From Anaerolineaceae bacterium (GTDB taxonomy: Bacteria; Chloroflexota; Anaerolineae; Anaerolineales; Anaerolineaceae): DNA of 64,000 nt. Below the pieces are notes generated by a model. It searched no databases, was not told the origin of the DNA, and saw only the letters and a list, made by a program, of their open reading frames with translations. The stretch is taken from NCBI GenBank assembly GCA_029975475.1, contig JARKPB010000019.1, positions 186,001 through 250,000 of the forward strand, written 5' to 3'. Positions 1 through 9,600 of this stretch are shown one piece after another; the stretch's first letter is position 1; each line of letters begins with the position of its first letter. The position numbers were made by a program, and so were the translations under genes.

Positions 1-497
1 CGCAGCACATGCTGGCCAGCCCAGTTCATAAAGAAGATGGACAGGCCGGTGCCCAGAGCGCCGAGGACAAACAGCGCCACAAGGACGCCCACCGAACGGC
101 CGAGGCCGGCGGTGCGCTGGGCCGCGCTGAGGGCGGCATCCGCCGCCGGGGGCTGGTAACCGCCCAGGGTAAACAGGCGGTAGATCACCTGCTGGGTGAG
201 CGTTTGCGGTCCGCTGGCCAGCCAGCAGCTCTTCTGCGCGGTCTGGACGGCCGGCATGCCGGGGAAAACGCCGCCGGTAGCGGAAGAGACCGCCGGAGAG
301 AGGTAACAATCCACAATCTGGCCGGTCAGGTCCGGGCTGGCCACGTTTGCCCAGGTGGAAAGCAGCATGAGGGTCAGGACGATCAACAGCACCCACCAGT
401 AGGGCTTGATGTAAGAGGCGAAGCGCGCCAGGGTCGCGCCGACCGATTTTGGCTTGCGGGTTTCCTGGTTTAATAGATTGCGGGGTCCGCCAAACAT
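1..497 (-). CDS. ABC exporter half-transporter, N-terminal part (runs off left edge)
   Basis: Only the first ~165 codons lie in the window. The ATG at 497 follows the upstream ABC gene's stop by 3 bp, and the ribosome site GGAGTAACCC overlaps that gene's end. The readable part is a short cytoplasmic start, a first membrane helix (about residues 32-52), a long predicted extracytoplasmic stretch with two cysteines (C64 and C91), and the start of a second helix (about 132-157). This is how an ABC type-I exporter half begins, and the tight coupling to a full ABC exporter subunit suggests it is the partner of a heterodimer. The TM1-TM2 loop is longer than usual for the family. The nucleotide-binding domain is outside the window, so the ABC call rests on context and this N-terminus. 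Confidence 0.8.
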   Translation of the reverse strand, partial: MFGGPRNLLNQETRKPKSVGATLARFASYIKPYWWVLLIVLTLMLLSTWANVASPDLTGQIVDCYLSPAVSSATGGVFPGMPAVQTAQKSCWLASGPQTLTQQVIYRLFTLGGYQPPAADAALSAAQRTAGLGRSVGVLVALFVLGALGTGLSIFFMNWAGQHVL

Positions 498-500
498 GGG

Positions 501-2450
501 TTACTCCTTCCCCGCCGCGGCGAGCGCCTGAACATCGTCGCCGATCAATTGCGAGTTGTAGATTTCAGCGTAAATTTCACTTTCTTCCAGAAGCTCGGCG
601 TGGCGCCCGCTGGCCACCACCCGGCCCTTATCCAGCACCAGGATGAGATCCGCGTTGAGGACCGTGCTGATGCGCTGGGCAATCACAAAGGAAGTGCGCC
701 CTTTCATCAATCGCTCAAGAGCGGCCTGGATCTGCACCTCGGTGGTCAGATCGACATTGGAAGTCGAATCGTCCAGGATCAGGATGCGCGGGTTGAGCAG
801 CAGCGCGCGCGCGATGGCGATGCGCTGTTTTTGACCGCCCGAAAGGGTCGTGCCGCGTTCGCCAACCGGGGTGTCGTATCCCTGGGGGAAAGAAAGGATA
901 AAGTCGTGAGCGGCGGCGGCTTTTGCCGCGGCGGTGATTTCATCCAGGCTGGCGTCCGGCCGGCCAAAGGCGATATTTTCCCGGATGGTGCCGCTGAAAA
1001 GGGTCGTTTCCTGCAGCACGATGCCAATCTGGCCGCGCAGCGAATCAAGGGTCACATCGCGCAGATCGTAACCGTCAATGGTGATGCGCCCTTCGGTGGG
1101 GTCGTAAAACCGCGGCAGGAGGTTGATAATGGTGGTCTTGCCGCTGCCGGTCGCTCCCAGCAGGGCGACCGTCTGGCCGGGGCGGGTCTCGAAGCTGACA
1201 TCCTGCAGCACCGGGTCGCCGCCGCCAAAGTAGCGGAAAGACACCCGCTCAAAGCGCACCTGCCCTTTGATGGGCGGCAGGGTCAGCGCGTCCGGTTTTT
1301 CGGTGATGTCCGATTTCGCGTCCAGGATCTCAAAGATGCGCGCGGCGGAGGCGGTCGCCTGGCCAAGCTGGGTGATGATAAAACCGAACTGAGCGATCGG
1401 CAGGAAGAGATACACCAGGTAGAGGCTGAATTCCTGCCATTCGCCCAGCGAAAGCGTGCCCTGGATAATCTGCTGGCCGCCGGCGTTGAGGGTGGTCGCC
1501 TGGCCCAGGTTGGCGATCAGAAACACCACCGGGAACATAAAGGTGAACAGGCGCGCGATGATGATCTGGCGTTTGAGCAGATGATCGGCTGAAGCCTCGA
1601 ATTTTCGCGTTTCTGAAGCCTCGCGCACAAAGGAGCGGATGACTTTCATCCCGGCCAGATTTTCCTGCAGGATGGTATTCAACGCCGAGAGCGCCTGCTG
1701 GACTTTATTGAAGAGCGGGCGGCTGACCGAAGCGAAGATGACGAACAGGACCATCGCGGCCGGCAAGATCCACAGGGTGGCAAACGCCAGGCGCGCGTTG
1801 GTGGTAAAGATGATGATCAAGGTGCCGGTGAGGAGGACAACCGCCGAAAGCAGCTGCAGCAGCCCCTGCCCGAGGAAAAGGCGCACTTTCTCAACATCAT
1901 CGGTGGCGCGCACCATTAACTGGCCGGTCTGGTTGCGGTCGTGGTATGAGAACGACAGGCGCTGGATCTTGGCGTAGACATCGTTGCGCAGATCATAAGC
2001 CACCGACTGGGAATTGCGCTCTGCCCAGTATGCCTGCAGGAAGGCGAACGCGCCGCGCACGAGGGCGAAGACAACGATAAGCACGCCGGTGGTGATCAGC
2101 GCTGACGGGGCGGAATCGACCCGCGCGGTCAGTTCCGCCGTCAGCTGGTCGAGGGTCGTGGCGGCCGGAAGTTTCAGGGTTTCGAGGATCTTCGGCAGCG
2201 CCATCGGCATTGCCCCGGTTGGAATCTTGGGCAGCAGGTCAAGCACCGATTTGGCAACCACGCCGTTGGTCACCGCGTCAATCACGCGGCCGACCAGCTT
2301 GGGCACCAGCAGTTGAGCCAGAACCGCCACAACCATAAACACATACGGCAGGGCGGCCTGACCGCGGTAATTCCAAAGGTAGCGGGCAGCGCGCAGCATG
2401 GTACCGCGCGGGGCTGCGTCGCGTTTGGCATCATTTCTTTTGCGATTCAA
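501..2450 (-). CDS. ABC exporter subunit (TMD-NBD), half of a heterodimer
   Basis: A type-I ABC exporter of about 649 residues, with a membrane domain followed by an ATPase domain: Walker A GATGSGKTT, signature LSGGQ, Walker B ILILDDS and H-loop-type IAQR. The residue after the Walker B Asp is Asp rather than the catalytic Glu, as in the degenerate-site subunit of heterodimeric exporters; the H-loop His is also replaced by Gln. There is a long extracytoplasmic insertion between TM1 and TM2 (about residues 55-115). I chose the TTG at 2450 because AAGGAG lies 6 nt upstream. An in-frame ATG at 2486 would extend it by 12 residues but has no such site, and would overlap marR further. The gene overlaps marR by 20 bp and is followed after 3 bp by the partner subunit, so all three are probably one operon. 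The substrate is unknown; drug or lipid export is usual for MarR-linked systems. Confidence 0.92.
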   Translation of the reverse strand: MNRKRNDAKRDAAPRGTMLRAARYLWNYRGQAALPYVFMVVAVLAQLLVPKLVGRVIDAVTNGVVAKSVLDLLPKIPTGAMPMALPKILETLKLPAATTLDQLTAELTARVDSAPSALITTGVLIVVFALVRGAFAFLQAYWAERNSQSVAYDLRNDVYAKIQRLSFSYHDRNQTGQLMVRATDDVEKVRLFLGQGLLQLLSAVVLLTGTLIIIFTTNARLAFATLWILPAAMVLFVIFASVSRPLFNKVQQALSALNTILQENLAGMKVIRSFVREASETRKFEASADHLLKRQIIIARLFTFMFPVVFLIANLGQATTLNAGGQQIIQGTLSLGEWQEFSLYLVYLFLPIAQFGFIITQLGQATASAARIFEILDAKSDITEKPDALTLPPIKGQVRFERVSFRYFGGGDPVLQDVSFETRPGQTVALLGATGSGKTTIINLLPRFYDPTEGRITIDGYDLRDVTLDSLRGQIGIVLQETTLFSGTIRENIAFGRPDASLDEITAAAKAAAAHDFILSFPQGYDTPVGERGTTLSGGQKQRIAIARALLLNPRILILDDSTSNVDLTTEVQIQAALERLMKGRTSFVIAQRISTVLNADLILVLDKGRVVASGRHAELLEESEIYAEIYNSQLIGDDVQALAAAGKE

Positions 2451-2934
2451 CGGGTACTCCTTGAGAATGGCAGGATTGCGGATCAAGCGGGGCGCCTTCC
2501 AGGCGCAGGGCGGCGGCGGTCAGGGTGCGCAGGGCGAGGGCGATCGCCTCGCGTTCCGCCGGCCTGAGCTGATCGGTCAGGTCTTCCATCCAGCGCTCGC
2601 GGGCGGAGATCGAGTCTCTGACCAGCTGGCGGCCTGTATCGGTCAGCTCAATCTGGCGCACGCGGCGGTCCGCTGGCGTTTCCGCCCGGTTCGCCAGGCC
2701 CATCCCGACCAGGCGGTCAATCAACTGGCTGGTAGCCCCCAGGGTCAGGCCGAGGTGAGCCGCCAGGTCGTTGACCGAACAGCCGCCGCCGTAATACAGG
2801 CGCATCAAGGTCTGCGCCTGCGAGGGCGACAGGCCGCTGCCCGCCATAAACTGCCGAAAATCATGCATCGAGCGGCGGGTGGATACCCCGACCCACTCCT
2901 GGATGGCAGCCAGAAATTGATCCGATGAGGACAT
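2431..2934 (-). CDS. MarR-family transcriptional regulator
   Basis: A 167-residue winged-helix protein of typical MarR length. The DNA-binding part is recognisable around residues 50-100: a helix with LGLTLGATSQLIDRL, followed by a wing-like segment containing ADRRVRQIELT. It is the first gene of an operon with two ABC exporter subunits, and its 3' end overlaps the first by 20 bp. A strong ribosome site (AGGAGG) lies 8 nt before the ATG. A palindrome overlapping the -10 of its promoter suggests autorepression that is relieved by a ligand, probably a substrate of the exporter. MarR function is established for the family; the ligand and targets here are inferred. Confidence 0.93.
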   Translation of the reverse strand: MSSSDQFLAAIQEWVGVSTRRSMHDFRQFMAGSGLSPSQAQTLMRLYYGGGCSVNDLAAHLGLTLGATSQLIDRLVGMGLANRAETPADRRVRQIELTDTGRQLVRDSISARERWMEDLTDQLRPAEREAIALALRTLTAAALRLEGAPLDPQSCHSQGVPVESQKK

Positions 2935-2950
2935 AGTTAAGCCTCCTAAA

Positions 2951-2995
2951 TAGTTAAGCGCGCTAAACTATAAGCCCGATAGCGGGCTTTGTCAA
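2951..2995 (-). promoter_or_regulatory. marR-ABC operon promoter with overlapping MarR-type operator
   Basis: Read on the minus strand, a consensus -35 TTGACA (2990-2995) is separated by exactly 17 bp from -10 TATAGT (2967-2972). The 20-bp palindrome TAGTTAAGCGCGCTAAACTA (2951-2970, one mismatched pair) covers the -10 and the start region, the classic position for a MarR repressor. A second copy of its half-site TAGTTAAG is at 2934-2941, next to the start codon. The spacer itself is an inverted repeat (AAGCCCG, 4-nt loop, CGGGCTT; 2972-2989). Confidence 0.85.
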
Positions 2996-3190
2996 GGGAG
3001 GCATCGAAAGTTCCCCGCAGCCGAAACGATCGGCTCCGGGCAGACCTGGCGCTTTGACCCGCGGGCGGCCTGGCAGGTTCCCCTCACCCCGCATACCTGT
3101 GTTACACTAAGGTCAATTCTGGAAAATGCGCGCGTGATTCAAGCCGCCCGAACCTTCCGGGGTAGAAGCGCGCGAACAGAAGGCAATCGA

Positions 3191-4924
3191 ATGAAAAAAC
3201 CCCGCCCGCCTATAAAGCTACTGCTGGTATTGCTCTACTTCAGCGTTCTGACCCTGCTGGAAACCTGGCCCACCGTCCTGCACGCCGGTCAGGCGATTCT
3301 GGGCGGCAGCGGGGACGGGGTCTTTTTTGTGTGGCTGATCCGCTGGTTTCAGCGCGCCATTTTTGAAGGCGGGGCATTTTTCTTCAACCCCTTTATGAAT
3401 TACCCCGAAGGCTGGATCCTTGCCACTACCGACACCGCTCTGGCGACCACCCTGCCGGGCGTGCCGATCAGCCTGCTGTTTGGCCCCATCGCCGGTTACA
3501 ACGCTGCCATGTGGCTGACTTTTATCAGCTCCGGCTTCTTTATGTTTCTGTGGGTTGAACATCTGACCGGTTCCGCCCGGGCCGGTCTGCTCGCCGGAAC
3601 CGCCTACGCCTTTCTGCCATTCCGAATCGCGCATTATCTCGCCGGGCATCTGAACCTATCCGGGACGGCCTGGTTTCCCCTGTATTTCTGGGCTTTGTAT
3701 GATCTGACGCGCGAAGAGCGGCAAAACCGCTGGCGGCCCGCCCTGATGGGCGGGATTTCGCTGGGGCTGATCGCCTTTACCTCGATGTATTACCTTTACT
3801 TCACCCTCCTGATCAGCGCGATTTTTCTGCTCGGCCTGCTGTTCATCCGCAGGGGAAAGTTCCTCGCCAGCAAGCAATTCTGGGCGCAAGCCGCCGCTTT
3901 GATCCTGGTCAGCGCGCCGCTGCTTTATTTCGCGCTCAGGCCGTATTTGCTGCTCTCCGGGCAGGGCGTGCTGGCAGACCGCTCGCTGGACTACGCCGTC
4001 AGCCTTTCAGCCAGCCTCAACGATTTTTTCCTGCCCGCCTCGAGCCATTTTCTGCTGGGGCCGTGGCTCGCCCGCTTCTTTGACCGTTCGCTGTGGATGG
4101 AAGCCTCGCTGTATATCGGCACCCCGGTGCTGCTGCTGTCGCTCGCGGCGGCGGCGAAAAACAGGCAGCTGCCCCAGCGGGCGTTGATCCTCGCCGGCGG
4201 CGGCGTGATCGTGGCGTCCATCCTGCTGGCGCTGGGCCCGATTCTGCTGTGGAACAATCAGCCCGTGCAAATCCACTGGCCCGCTTTCCTGCAGGGGCTG
4301 CTCAAGCTGCCGGAAAGCAGCCCGATACCCCTGCCAGCGCTCTGGCTCTTCGAAACCCTGCCCTTCTACGCGAAAATGCGGGCCGTCTCGCGGGTGGGGG
4401 TTTTCGCGCTGGTTTTCAGCCCGGTCCTGGCCGGCATCGGAGCCGCCTGGCTGCTGTCAAAAGTGAAAGAATCGGCAAAAACCGCCCTGACGATTGTGCT
4501 GATCGGCCTTGTCTTGCTGGATTTTCAACCCGGCAGTTTCGCCGCCAGCCTGACCCCCCTGGAAGCCCGCCCAGTCGACCGCTGGCTGGCGGAGCAGCCC
4601 GGCAGCGGAGCTGTGGTGGTGATGCCCTTCAGCAGCTCCAACGATCAGATCCAGCTTTTCTACGCTCTGACCCATAAAAAGCCATACACCGGCGGTTTCT
4701 TCAGCGCCAATCAACCGCCTCAGTTCCGCTTCCTTTCAGACACGCTGGGCAGTTTTCCCGATCAGAGAAGCGTTCAAATTCTGAAAGAACATCAGGTAGA
4801 ATATGTGCTGGTCGAGACCTGGAATTATCCCGACTATGCCCGGGTGGAGCGCGCCCTGCTCGATCTCGGCCTGGAATGGATGACCAGCATGGACGGTGTG
4901 GCGGTATTCCACCTCAAACCATAA
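3191..4924 (+). CDS. multi-pass membrane protein, GT-C glycosyltransferase-like
   Basis: About 577 residues with roughly ten hydrophobic helices and a soluble C-terminal part (from ~residue 455). The first extracytoplasmic loop holds GSGDGVFFVWLIRWF and NPFMNYPEGW, the kind of acidic loop seen in GT-C enzymes that use polyprenyl-phosphate sugars. I infer a role in cell-surface glycan or glycolipid assembly; no substrate can be read. The ATG at 3191 has AGAAGG upstream. An in-frame GTG at 3134 would add 19 residues rich in Arg without a ribosome site, so I left it out. The next gene, of similar type, starts 11 bp downstream, so the two are probably co-transcribed. Confidence 0.75.
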   Translation: MKKPRPPIKLLLVLLYFSVLTLLETWPTVLHAGQAILGGSGDGVFFVWLIRWFQRAIFEGGAFFFNPFMNYPEGWILATTDTALATTLPGVPISLLFGPIAGYNAAMWLTFISSGFFMFLWVEHLTGSARAGLLAGTAYAFLPFRIAHYLAGHLNLSGTAWFPLYFWALYDLTREERQNRWRPALMGGISLGLIAFTSMYYLYFTLLISAIFLLGLLFIRRGKFLASKQFWAQAAALILVSAPLLYFALRPYLLLSGQGVLADRSLDYAVSLSASLNDFFLPASSHFLLGPWLARFFDRSLWMEASLYIGTPVLLLSLAAAAKNRQLPQRALILAGGGVIVASILLALGPILLWNNQPVQIHWPAFLQGLLKLPESSPIPLPALWLFETLPFYAKMRAVSRVGVFALVFSPVLAGIGAAWLLSKVKESAKTALTIVLIGLVLLDFQPGSFAASLTPLEARPVDRWLAEQPGSGAVVVMPFSSSNDQIQLFYALTHKKPYTGGFFSANQPPQFRFLSDTLGSFPDQRSVQILKEHQVEYVLVETWNYPDYARVERALLDLGLEWMTSMDGVAVFHLKP

Positions 4925-4935
4925 ACAAAATCGGT

Positions 4936-6537
4936 ATGCGCCATTCTATTTTTAATACCCTGAAAAAACACTGGTTCGGCGCCGGATTGGCCGGGCTGGC
5001 CGTGATCGGCGCGCTGCTGCTGATCTATTCGATGCGCTGGGGTCCCTGGGCTTTCAGCGATTCGACCGCGTATATCGCCTCCGCGCGCAGCCTGGCGGCG
5101 GGCAAAGGGCTGGGCTACACCAACCCGGACGGCAGATTCATCCCGCTGGTTCTGCATCAGCCGCTTTACGCGATCCTGATGAGCCTTCCGCTGCGCCTGG
5201 CGGATATCCACCCCTTCACCACCACCGAAGCGCTCAATACCGCCGCCTTTTTCGGCAGCATTCTCCTGCTGGGCGCCGGAATCGCGCGCTTCAGCCGCTC
5301 AAAACTGGCCGCCCTGAGCGGGGCGGTGCTGTTCCTCTCCGCGCCGAATATTATCAGCAACTTTGACGGGGCGATGAGCGAACCGCTGTACATCTTTTTG
5401 ACACTGGCCGCCTTTTTCCTCCTCCTGGCGTACCTGACCAACCCGCGGGCGGCGGTCCTGGCGGCGGCCGGGCTGGCGGCCGGTTTAGCCTTTTTTACCC
5501 GCTACATCGGCCTTGCCAATCTGGCTCTGGGAGCCGGGTTGATCTTTTTCTTCAGCGCGCTGCCGTTAAAGAAACGGCTGCTGGACAGTTTGCTGTTCCT
5601 GCTGGCGGGCTTTTTGCCCTATGGTGTCTACCTGGCGTTGACCTTTCCGCTGCCGGCCGCGCGGCAGCCGGTCTGGCCGGCTGACCTGGCGGCGGCCGGG
5701 TGGGATTACCTGCAAAAAGTCAGTCTGGAAATTGGCGCCTGGTTTCCCTTTCACAGCCTGTATCTAAAGAGCGCGCCGCTGGCGGTGGGCGCGCTGGTTG
5801 TGCTCGGCCTGCTGCTGGGGCTGGGGGTGATCCGGCTGGCCCGCCAGAGCGGGCGGCAGCCCGAACTCAGGCCGGTTTACCTTTATCTGCTGGCGACCTG
5901 CGGGATGCTGGCGGTTTACACGCTGGTTTTCTTCGCGACCTACGCTTTTAACTCCATTCAGCCGGATATCAACCAGCGCACATTTGTGCCGCTGCAGCCG
6001 TTTTTCTATCTTGCGCTCAGCGGCGGGCTGCTGCTGCCCGCCAAGAGCGGCTGGCGGCGCCGCCTGGCGGCGGCTGCCGCGCTGGGGCTGGTGCTGCTGC
6101 TGTTGTTTGAAAACGTGCCGCTGACGCAGCGGTATCTGCAGAAGCGCCACCTTGAGGGCAGCGGATATACCGCCGAATACTGGCGCGCTTCAACGCTCCT
6201 CTCCTACGCCCGAAACATCCCCCCCGAGGTGGTGATATACACCAATCAGCCCGCGCTGATCCTGCTGTACATGGACCGCTATCCCTATGATCTCGATGCG
6301 TTGTTCACCGCCCGCATGGCGGACCAGTATCCCTTCCTGACCGGCTGGCAGCCGCCGCCCGAACTGCCGGCCGACTGTAAGGGAGAGGGCTGTCTGGTGC
6401 TGATCTTTGAACCGCAGTTCACCAACCGCATGATGACCCGTTTTGGAGACGGCGGTCGTAAGATAATCGAGGAATTCAAAGCCGGTTTAAGCCTGGTGGA
6501 ACGATCTGCCAACGGCGAAGTCTACCGCGTCCCTTGA
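4936..6537 (+). CDS. multi-pass membrane protein, GT-C / ArnT-like glycosyltransferase
   Basis: About 533 residues with many hydrophobic helices. After the first helix comes FSDSTAYIASARSLAAGKGL, an acidic motif followed by a helix, which matches the first loop of PMT/ArnT-type GT-C enzymes where the Asp helps bind the lipid-phosphate sugar. The C-terminal ~120 residues are soluble and probably extracytoplasmic. The ATG at 4936 is 11 bp after the stop of the preceding GT-C-like gene. An upstream in-frame ATG at 4876 lies inside that gene and adds residues that are not hydrophobic, so the shorter form is preferred. Donor and acceptor are unknown. Confidence 0.75.
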   Translation: MRHSIFNTLKKHWFGAGLAGLAVIGALLLIYSMRWGPWAFSDSTAYIASARSLAAGKGLGYTNPDGRFIPLVLHQPLYAILMSLPLRLADIHPFTTTEALNTAAFFGSILLLGAGIARFSRSKLAALSGAVLFLSAPNIISNFDGAMSEPLYIFLTLAAFFLLLAYLTNPRAAVLAAAGLAAGLAFFTRYIGLANLALGAGLIFFFSALPLKKRLLDSLLFLLAGFLPYGVYLALTFPLPAARQPVWPADLAAAGWDYLQKVSLEIGAWFPFHSLYLKSAPLAVGALVVLGLLLGLGVIRLARQSGRQPELRPVYLYLLATCGMLAVYTLVFFATYAFNSIQPDINQRTFVPLQPFFYLALSGGLLLPAKSGWRRRLAAAAALGLVLLLLFENVPLTQRYLQKRHLEGSGYTAEYWRASTLLSYARNIPPEVVIYTNQPALILLYMDRYPYDLDALFTARMADQYPFLTGWQPPPELPADCKGEGCLVLIFEPQFTNRMMTRFGDGGRKIIEEFKAGLSLVERSANGEVYRVP

Positions 6538-6647
6538 GACCGCGCGGAACGGCAGACGGATTTCACGCTGAAACGGCGACCCAAACCGGGCGCACCCGCC
6601 GGTGAGGTGAATAACCGCAGCCAGACGGGACGGCCCGCGCCAGAAAA

Positions 6648-6675
6648 CAGCCGCGCGCCCGGCGGCGCGCGGCTG
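6648..6675 (-). terminator. rho-independent-type terminator of the FHA-ABC gene
   Basis: A perfect GC-rich hairpin, with arms CAGCCGCGCGCC and GGCGCGCGGCTG around a 4-nt loop, lies 20 bp beyond the stop at 6696. On the minus strand it is followed by TTTTC. It sits between two convergent genes. Confidence 0.7.
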
Positions 6676-6695
6676 AAGGATCCGGCAGGTCAGGG

Positions 6696-9600
6696 TCAGA
6701 CCACATCCTTGCGCTTCATAAACAGCAGGATGAGGATGAATTCGCCCAGACCGATCAAGCCCATGTAGAGCCAGCGAGTGTACGGGTTGCCCTTAAAAGC
6801 CACCCCGTAGTTGTCCCAGACCATGCCCAGAATGGTTTCAGCTGCGCCGATGGCTTCCTGGCGGTTTTTCTGCCAGTCGGTCAATTCCTCGCCGTACCGC
6901 TCCACCTGGTCAAAGTAATCGGTGAACTGCTTTTCAACCTGTTTGGAGTACTCGTTCATCACCTCGGCTTCATGTTCGATGTACTCGCTGATTTGCCCTT
7001 TGACCTTTTCTTTGTACTGATCCACCACCACCATCATGTCCGCCGCGTAGCTGGCGAACTGGCCTTCGCGCTTGAGGCGGTAGTTATTGATCATCTGCTC
7101 GGTGTTGTACTTGTAATCGCGGTAGTAGGTGATGATCTCGTTGGACAGGCGCTCGATGACCTCATCCGCCGGCAGACCGGCCATCTGAGTCGCCTTGGTG
7201 GAAGGGTCAAACCACAGAACCAGCGGCAGGGGCGCGGGAGTGGGATACGGGCTGGGGGTCGCGCCGAGCCGCGGGGTGGGCAGCATGGTCGGGGACGGCA
7301 TGGGCGAGGGAGACGGCAGGCGGGTCGGCTGGACCGGTTTGGTCGGTTCCTGCTGTGAAAGCGCCAGGCGGGCAGCCTCGTCATAGAAATCCGGCGACTG
7401 GACGCCCGGGAAAGCGGCGCAATTAATGAAGATGTTGGGGCCCATGCAGAAGCAGGATTCCTTCTGGGTGGTGGTCAACAGCACGCGCTGCGCCTTGGGC
7501 AGCTGCCAGCACGGGTCAGCGACCATATTGTCGCCCATACCGCTGGCGTTGACATAAGCCTCGTAAGCCCAGCGGGTCGAGATGGGCAGGCTGAGGTAAT
7601 TTCCCAGGGGGATGCGGTGGAGCGGCTGAAGCACGCCGGTGAGCACAAATTGCGGCACCAGGGCGGCGATGAGGATGATTTGCGCGGAGCTCTGGTTGGG
7701 AGCGATTGAGGAAATCACCAGACCCAGCAGGTAACCGCAAATAATCGCCAGGATGGTGGTAAAAAAGATTGCCGGCAGCCCGCCCTGACCGGTGATGACC
7801 GGGCGGGTGAGGACCAGGGTGAAACCGGTCAGCACCACACCCTGATAAACAGCCAGGATAACCCCGATCCACACTTTCGAAAGGACGTAGGGGAAGATTT
7901 GCAGCCCGACCGCGCGCTCGCGTTTGTAAATTTCCAGTTCTTTGACGATTTCACGCACGCTGCCCATCGCCCCGGCAAGGATGGCGACCACGGCCACCAT
8001 GAACCAGAGCGCCATGATCTTGGCGGCGTCGCCGGTCACGGGGTCAAACATGTCAAAGCCCCAGATGAAATTCATCAACCCGAGAATCGGCGCCAGGGCG
8101 ATCGTCAGCATCAGGGTGATCTTATCCTGGAACATACAGCGCAGGTTGCGCGCCGAAAGGACAAAGAACTGGCGCAGGGGGGAGATGCGTTTGCGCCGGG
8201 TGGTCATCGCGGCCGCGGCGGCCGCCTCCGGGACGGCGTAAGGCTGCTGGCCGGGGTAGATAAAGCGCGCGTACGGGCTGTTAAGGTATCGCTGGCGCCA
8301 TTCATCCGGGGTGCCGCGCTTCTCATCCTGAAGGATGCGGTAGATGTCGTCAAACTCCATCTTCTTTTCCAGCCGTTCGCGCGAAGTGCGGAAGGAATCG
8401 AAGTATTCCAGCGCGTTTTCCGGCGGGCCGAAGAAAGCCAGGTTGCCGCCGCGCGCCAGGATGATGACCTTGTCGCAGAACATGACGTTCTTGGTGGCGT
8501 GGGTGATGAGCATGACCGTGCGCCCCTGGTCCGCCAGCCGGCGCAGCAGGCGCATCATCTCGTATTCGGTGCCGGGGTCAAGACCGCTGGTTGGCTCATC
8601 CAGGAAGAAGAGGTGCGGCTTGGTCAGGAGTTCGACGCCGATCGAAACGCGTTTTAGCTGCCCGCCGCTCAATTTGTGAATCGGCACATCCCGGCGAGCG
8701 GTCAGGTCCAGGTCTTCCAGAGTCTCGCGGATGGCTTTCTGGCGTTCCTCAGGGGTCGTGTCGGGGGGCATGCGCAGCCGGGCGGCGTACTCCAGTTCCT
8801 GGGCGGGGGTCAGCTCCATGTGAACGATGTCGCGCTGCGGCACGTTGCCGATGTCATCGCGGAACATTTCATAGTGGCGGTAGAGGTCCACGCCGTTGAC
8901 CAGCACCTGGCCGTGAGTGGCCGGGCGGAAGCCGTTGATGGCGTCCTGGAGGGTAGATTTGCCCGCGCCGCTCATCCCGACCAGGGCGACGAACTCGTTT
9001 TTCCCAATTGCCAGGCTGATGTCTTTGAGCAGGTTCAGGTCTTTGCTGACCCACTTGTTCAAGCCAACAACGGTCACCGCATATCCTTCCGCGGCGGACT
9101 GGCGCAGCTCGTTGCCGGTGAACTGCAGCTGGTATGGGCCGATGCGGATGGTATCGCCGGGATTCAGCCAGGCCGACTCACTGACCCGCTGCTGGTTGAC
9201 ATACACCCCGTTGGCTGAATGCAGGTCAAGCAGACGCGAACGCGTGCCCATACGCTCAATCACGGCGTGATAGCGGCTGACCAGGGGATGATCCAGCACG
9301 ATGCGGTTGTCCGGCGCGCGGCCGATGGTAACTTTTTCCAGACCGAGCAGGTTCAGGCCGGCGGTCGCCACCGCCACCGGGGCGGCGGCCAGCGCTGCCG
9401 GGTCGGTGACGGTCATGCAGTCCAGACCGGCGGAAGCGGCGGTGGGGCGCAGCACCAGCTCGAAGGTGAACTCTTCAATTTCAAACGGCGCGTTGGTCGC
9501 CAGCAGGGTCAACTGGTTGGGGACCAGTTTTTGGCCCTGAAGGTAAATGCCGTTGCGCGAACCGCAATCCGCGATCATCACCTCCGATCCGCTGACCATC

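Noticed and set aside
549-1592. Long plus-strand open frames opposite the ABC, PAS, CbiM, GH1 and repeat/sortase genes
   Set aside because: They are antisense shadows caused by high GC content; their translations are rich in Arg, Gly and Gln and show no domain motifs.
2972-2989. Hairpin read as a terminator before marR
   Set aside because: It lies exactly inside the promoter spacer and is not followed by a T run; an operator or chance repeat is more likely.
3134-3190. Longer N-terminus of the first GT-C-like protein from a GTG
   Set aside because: No ribosome site before it, Arg-rich sequence without a membrane pattern, and a better ATG with AGAAGG at 3191.
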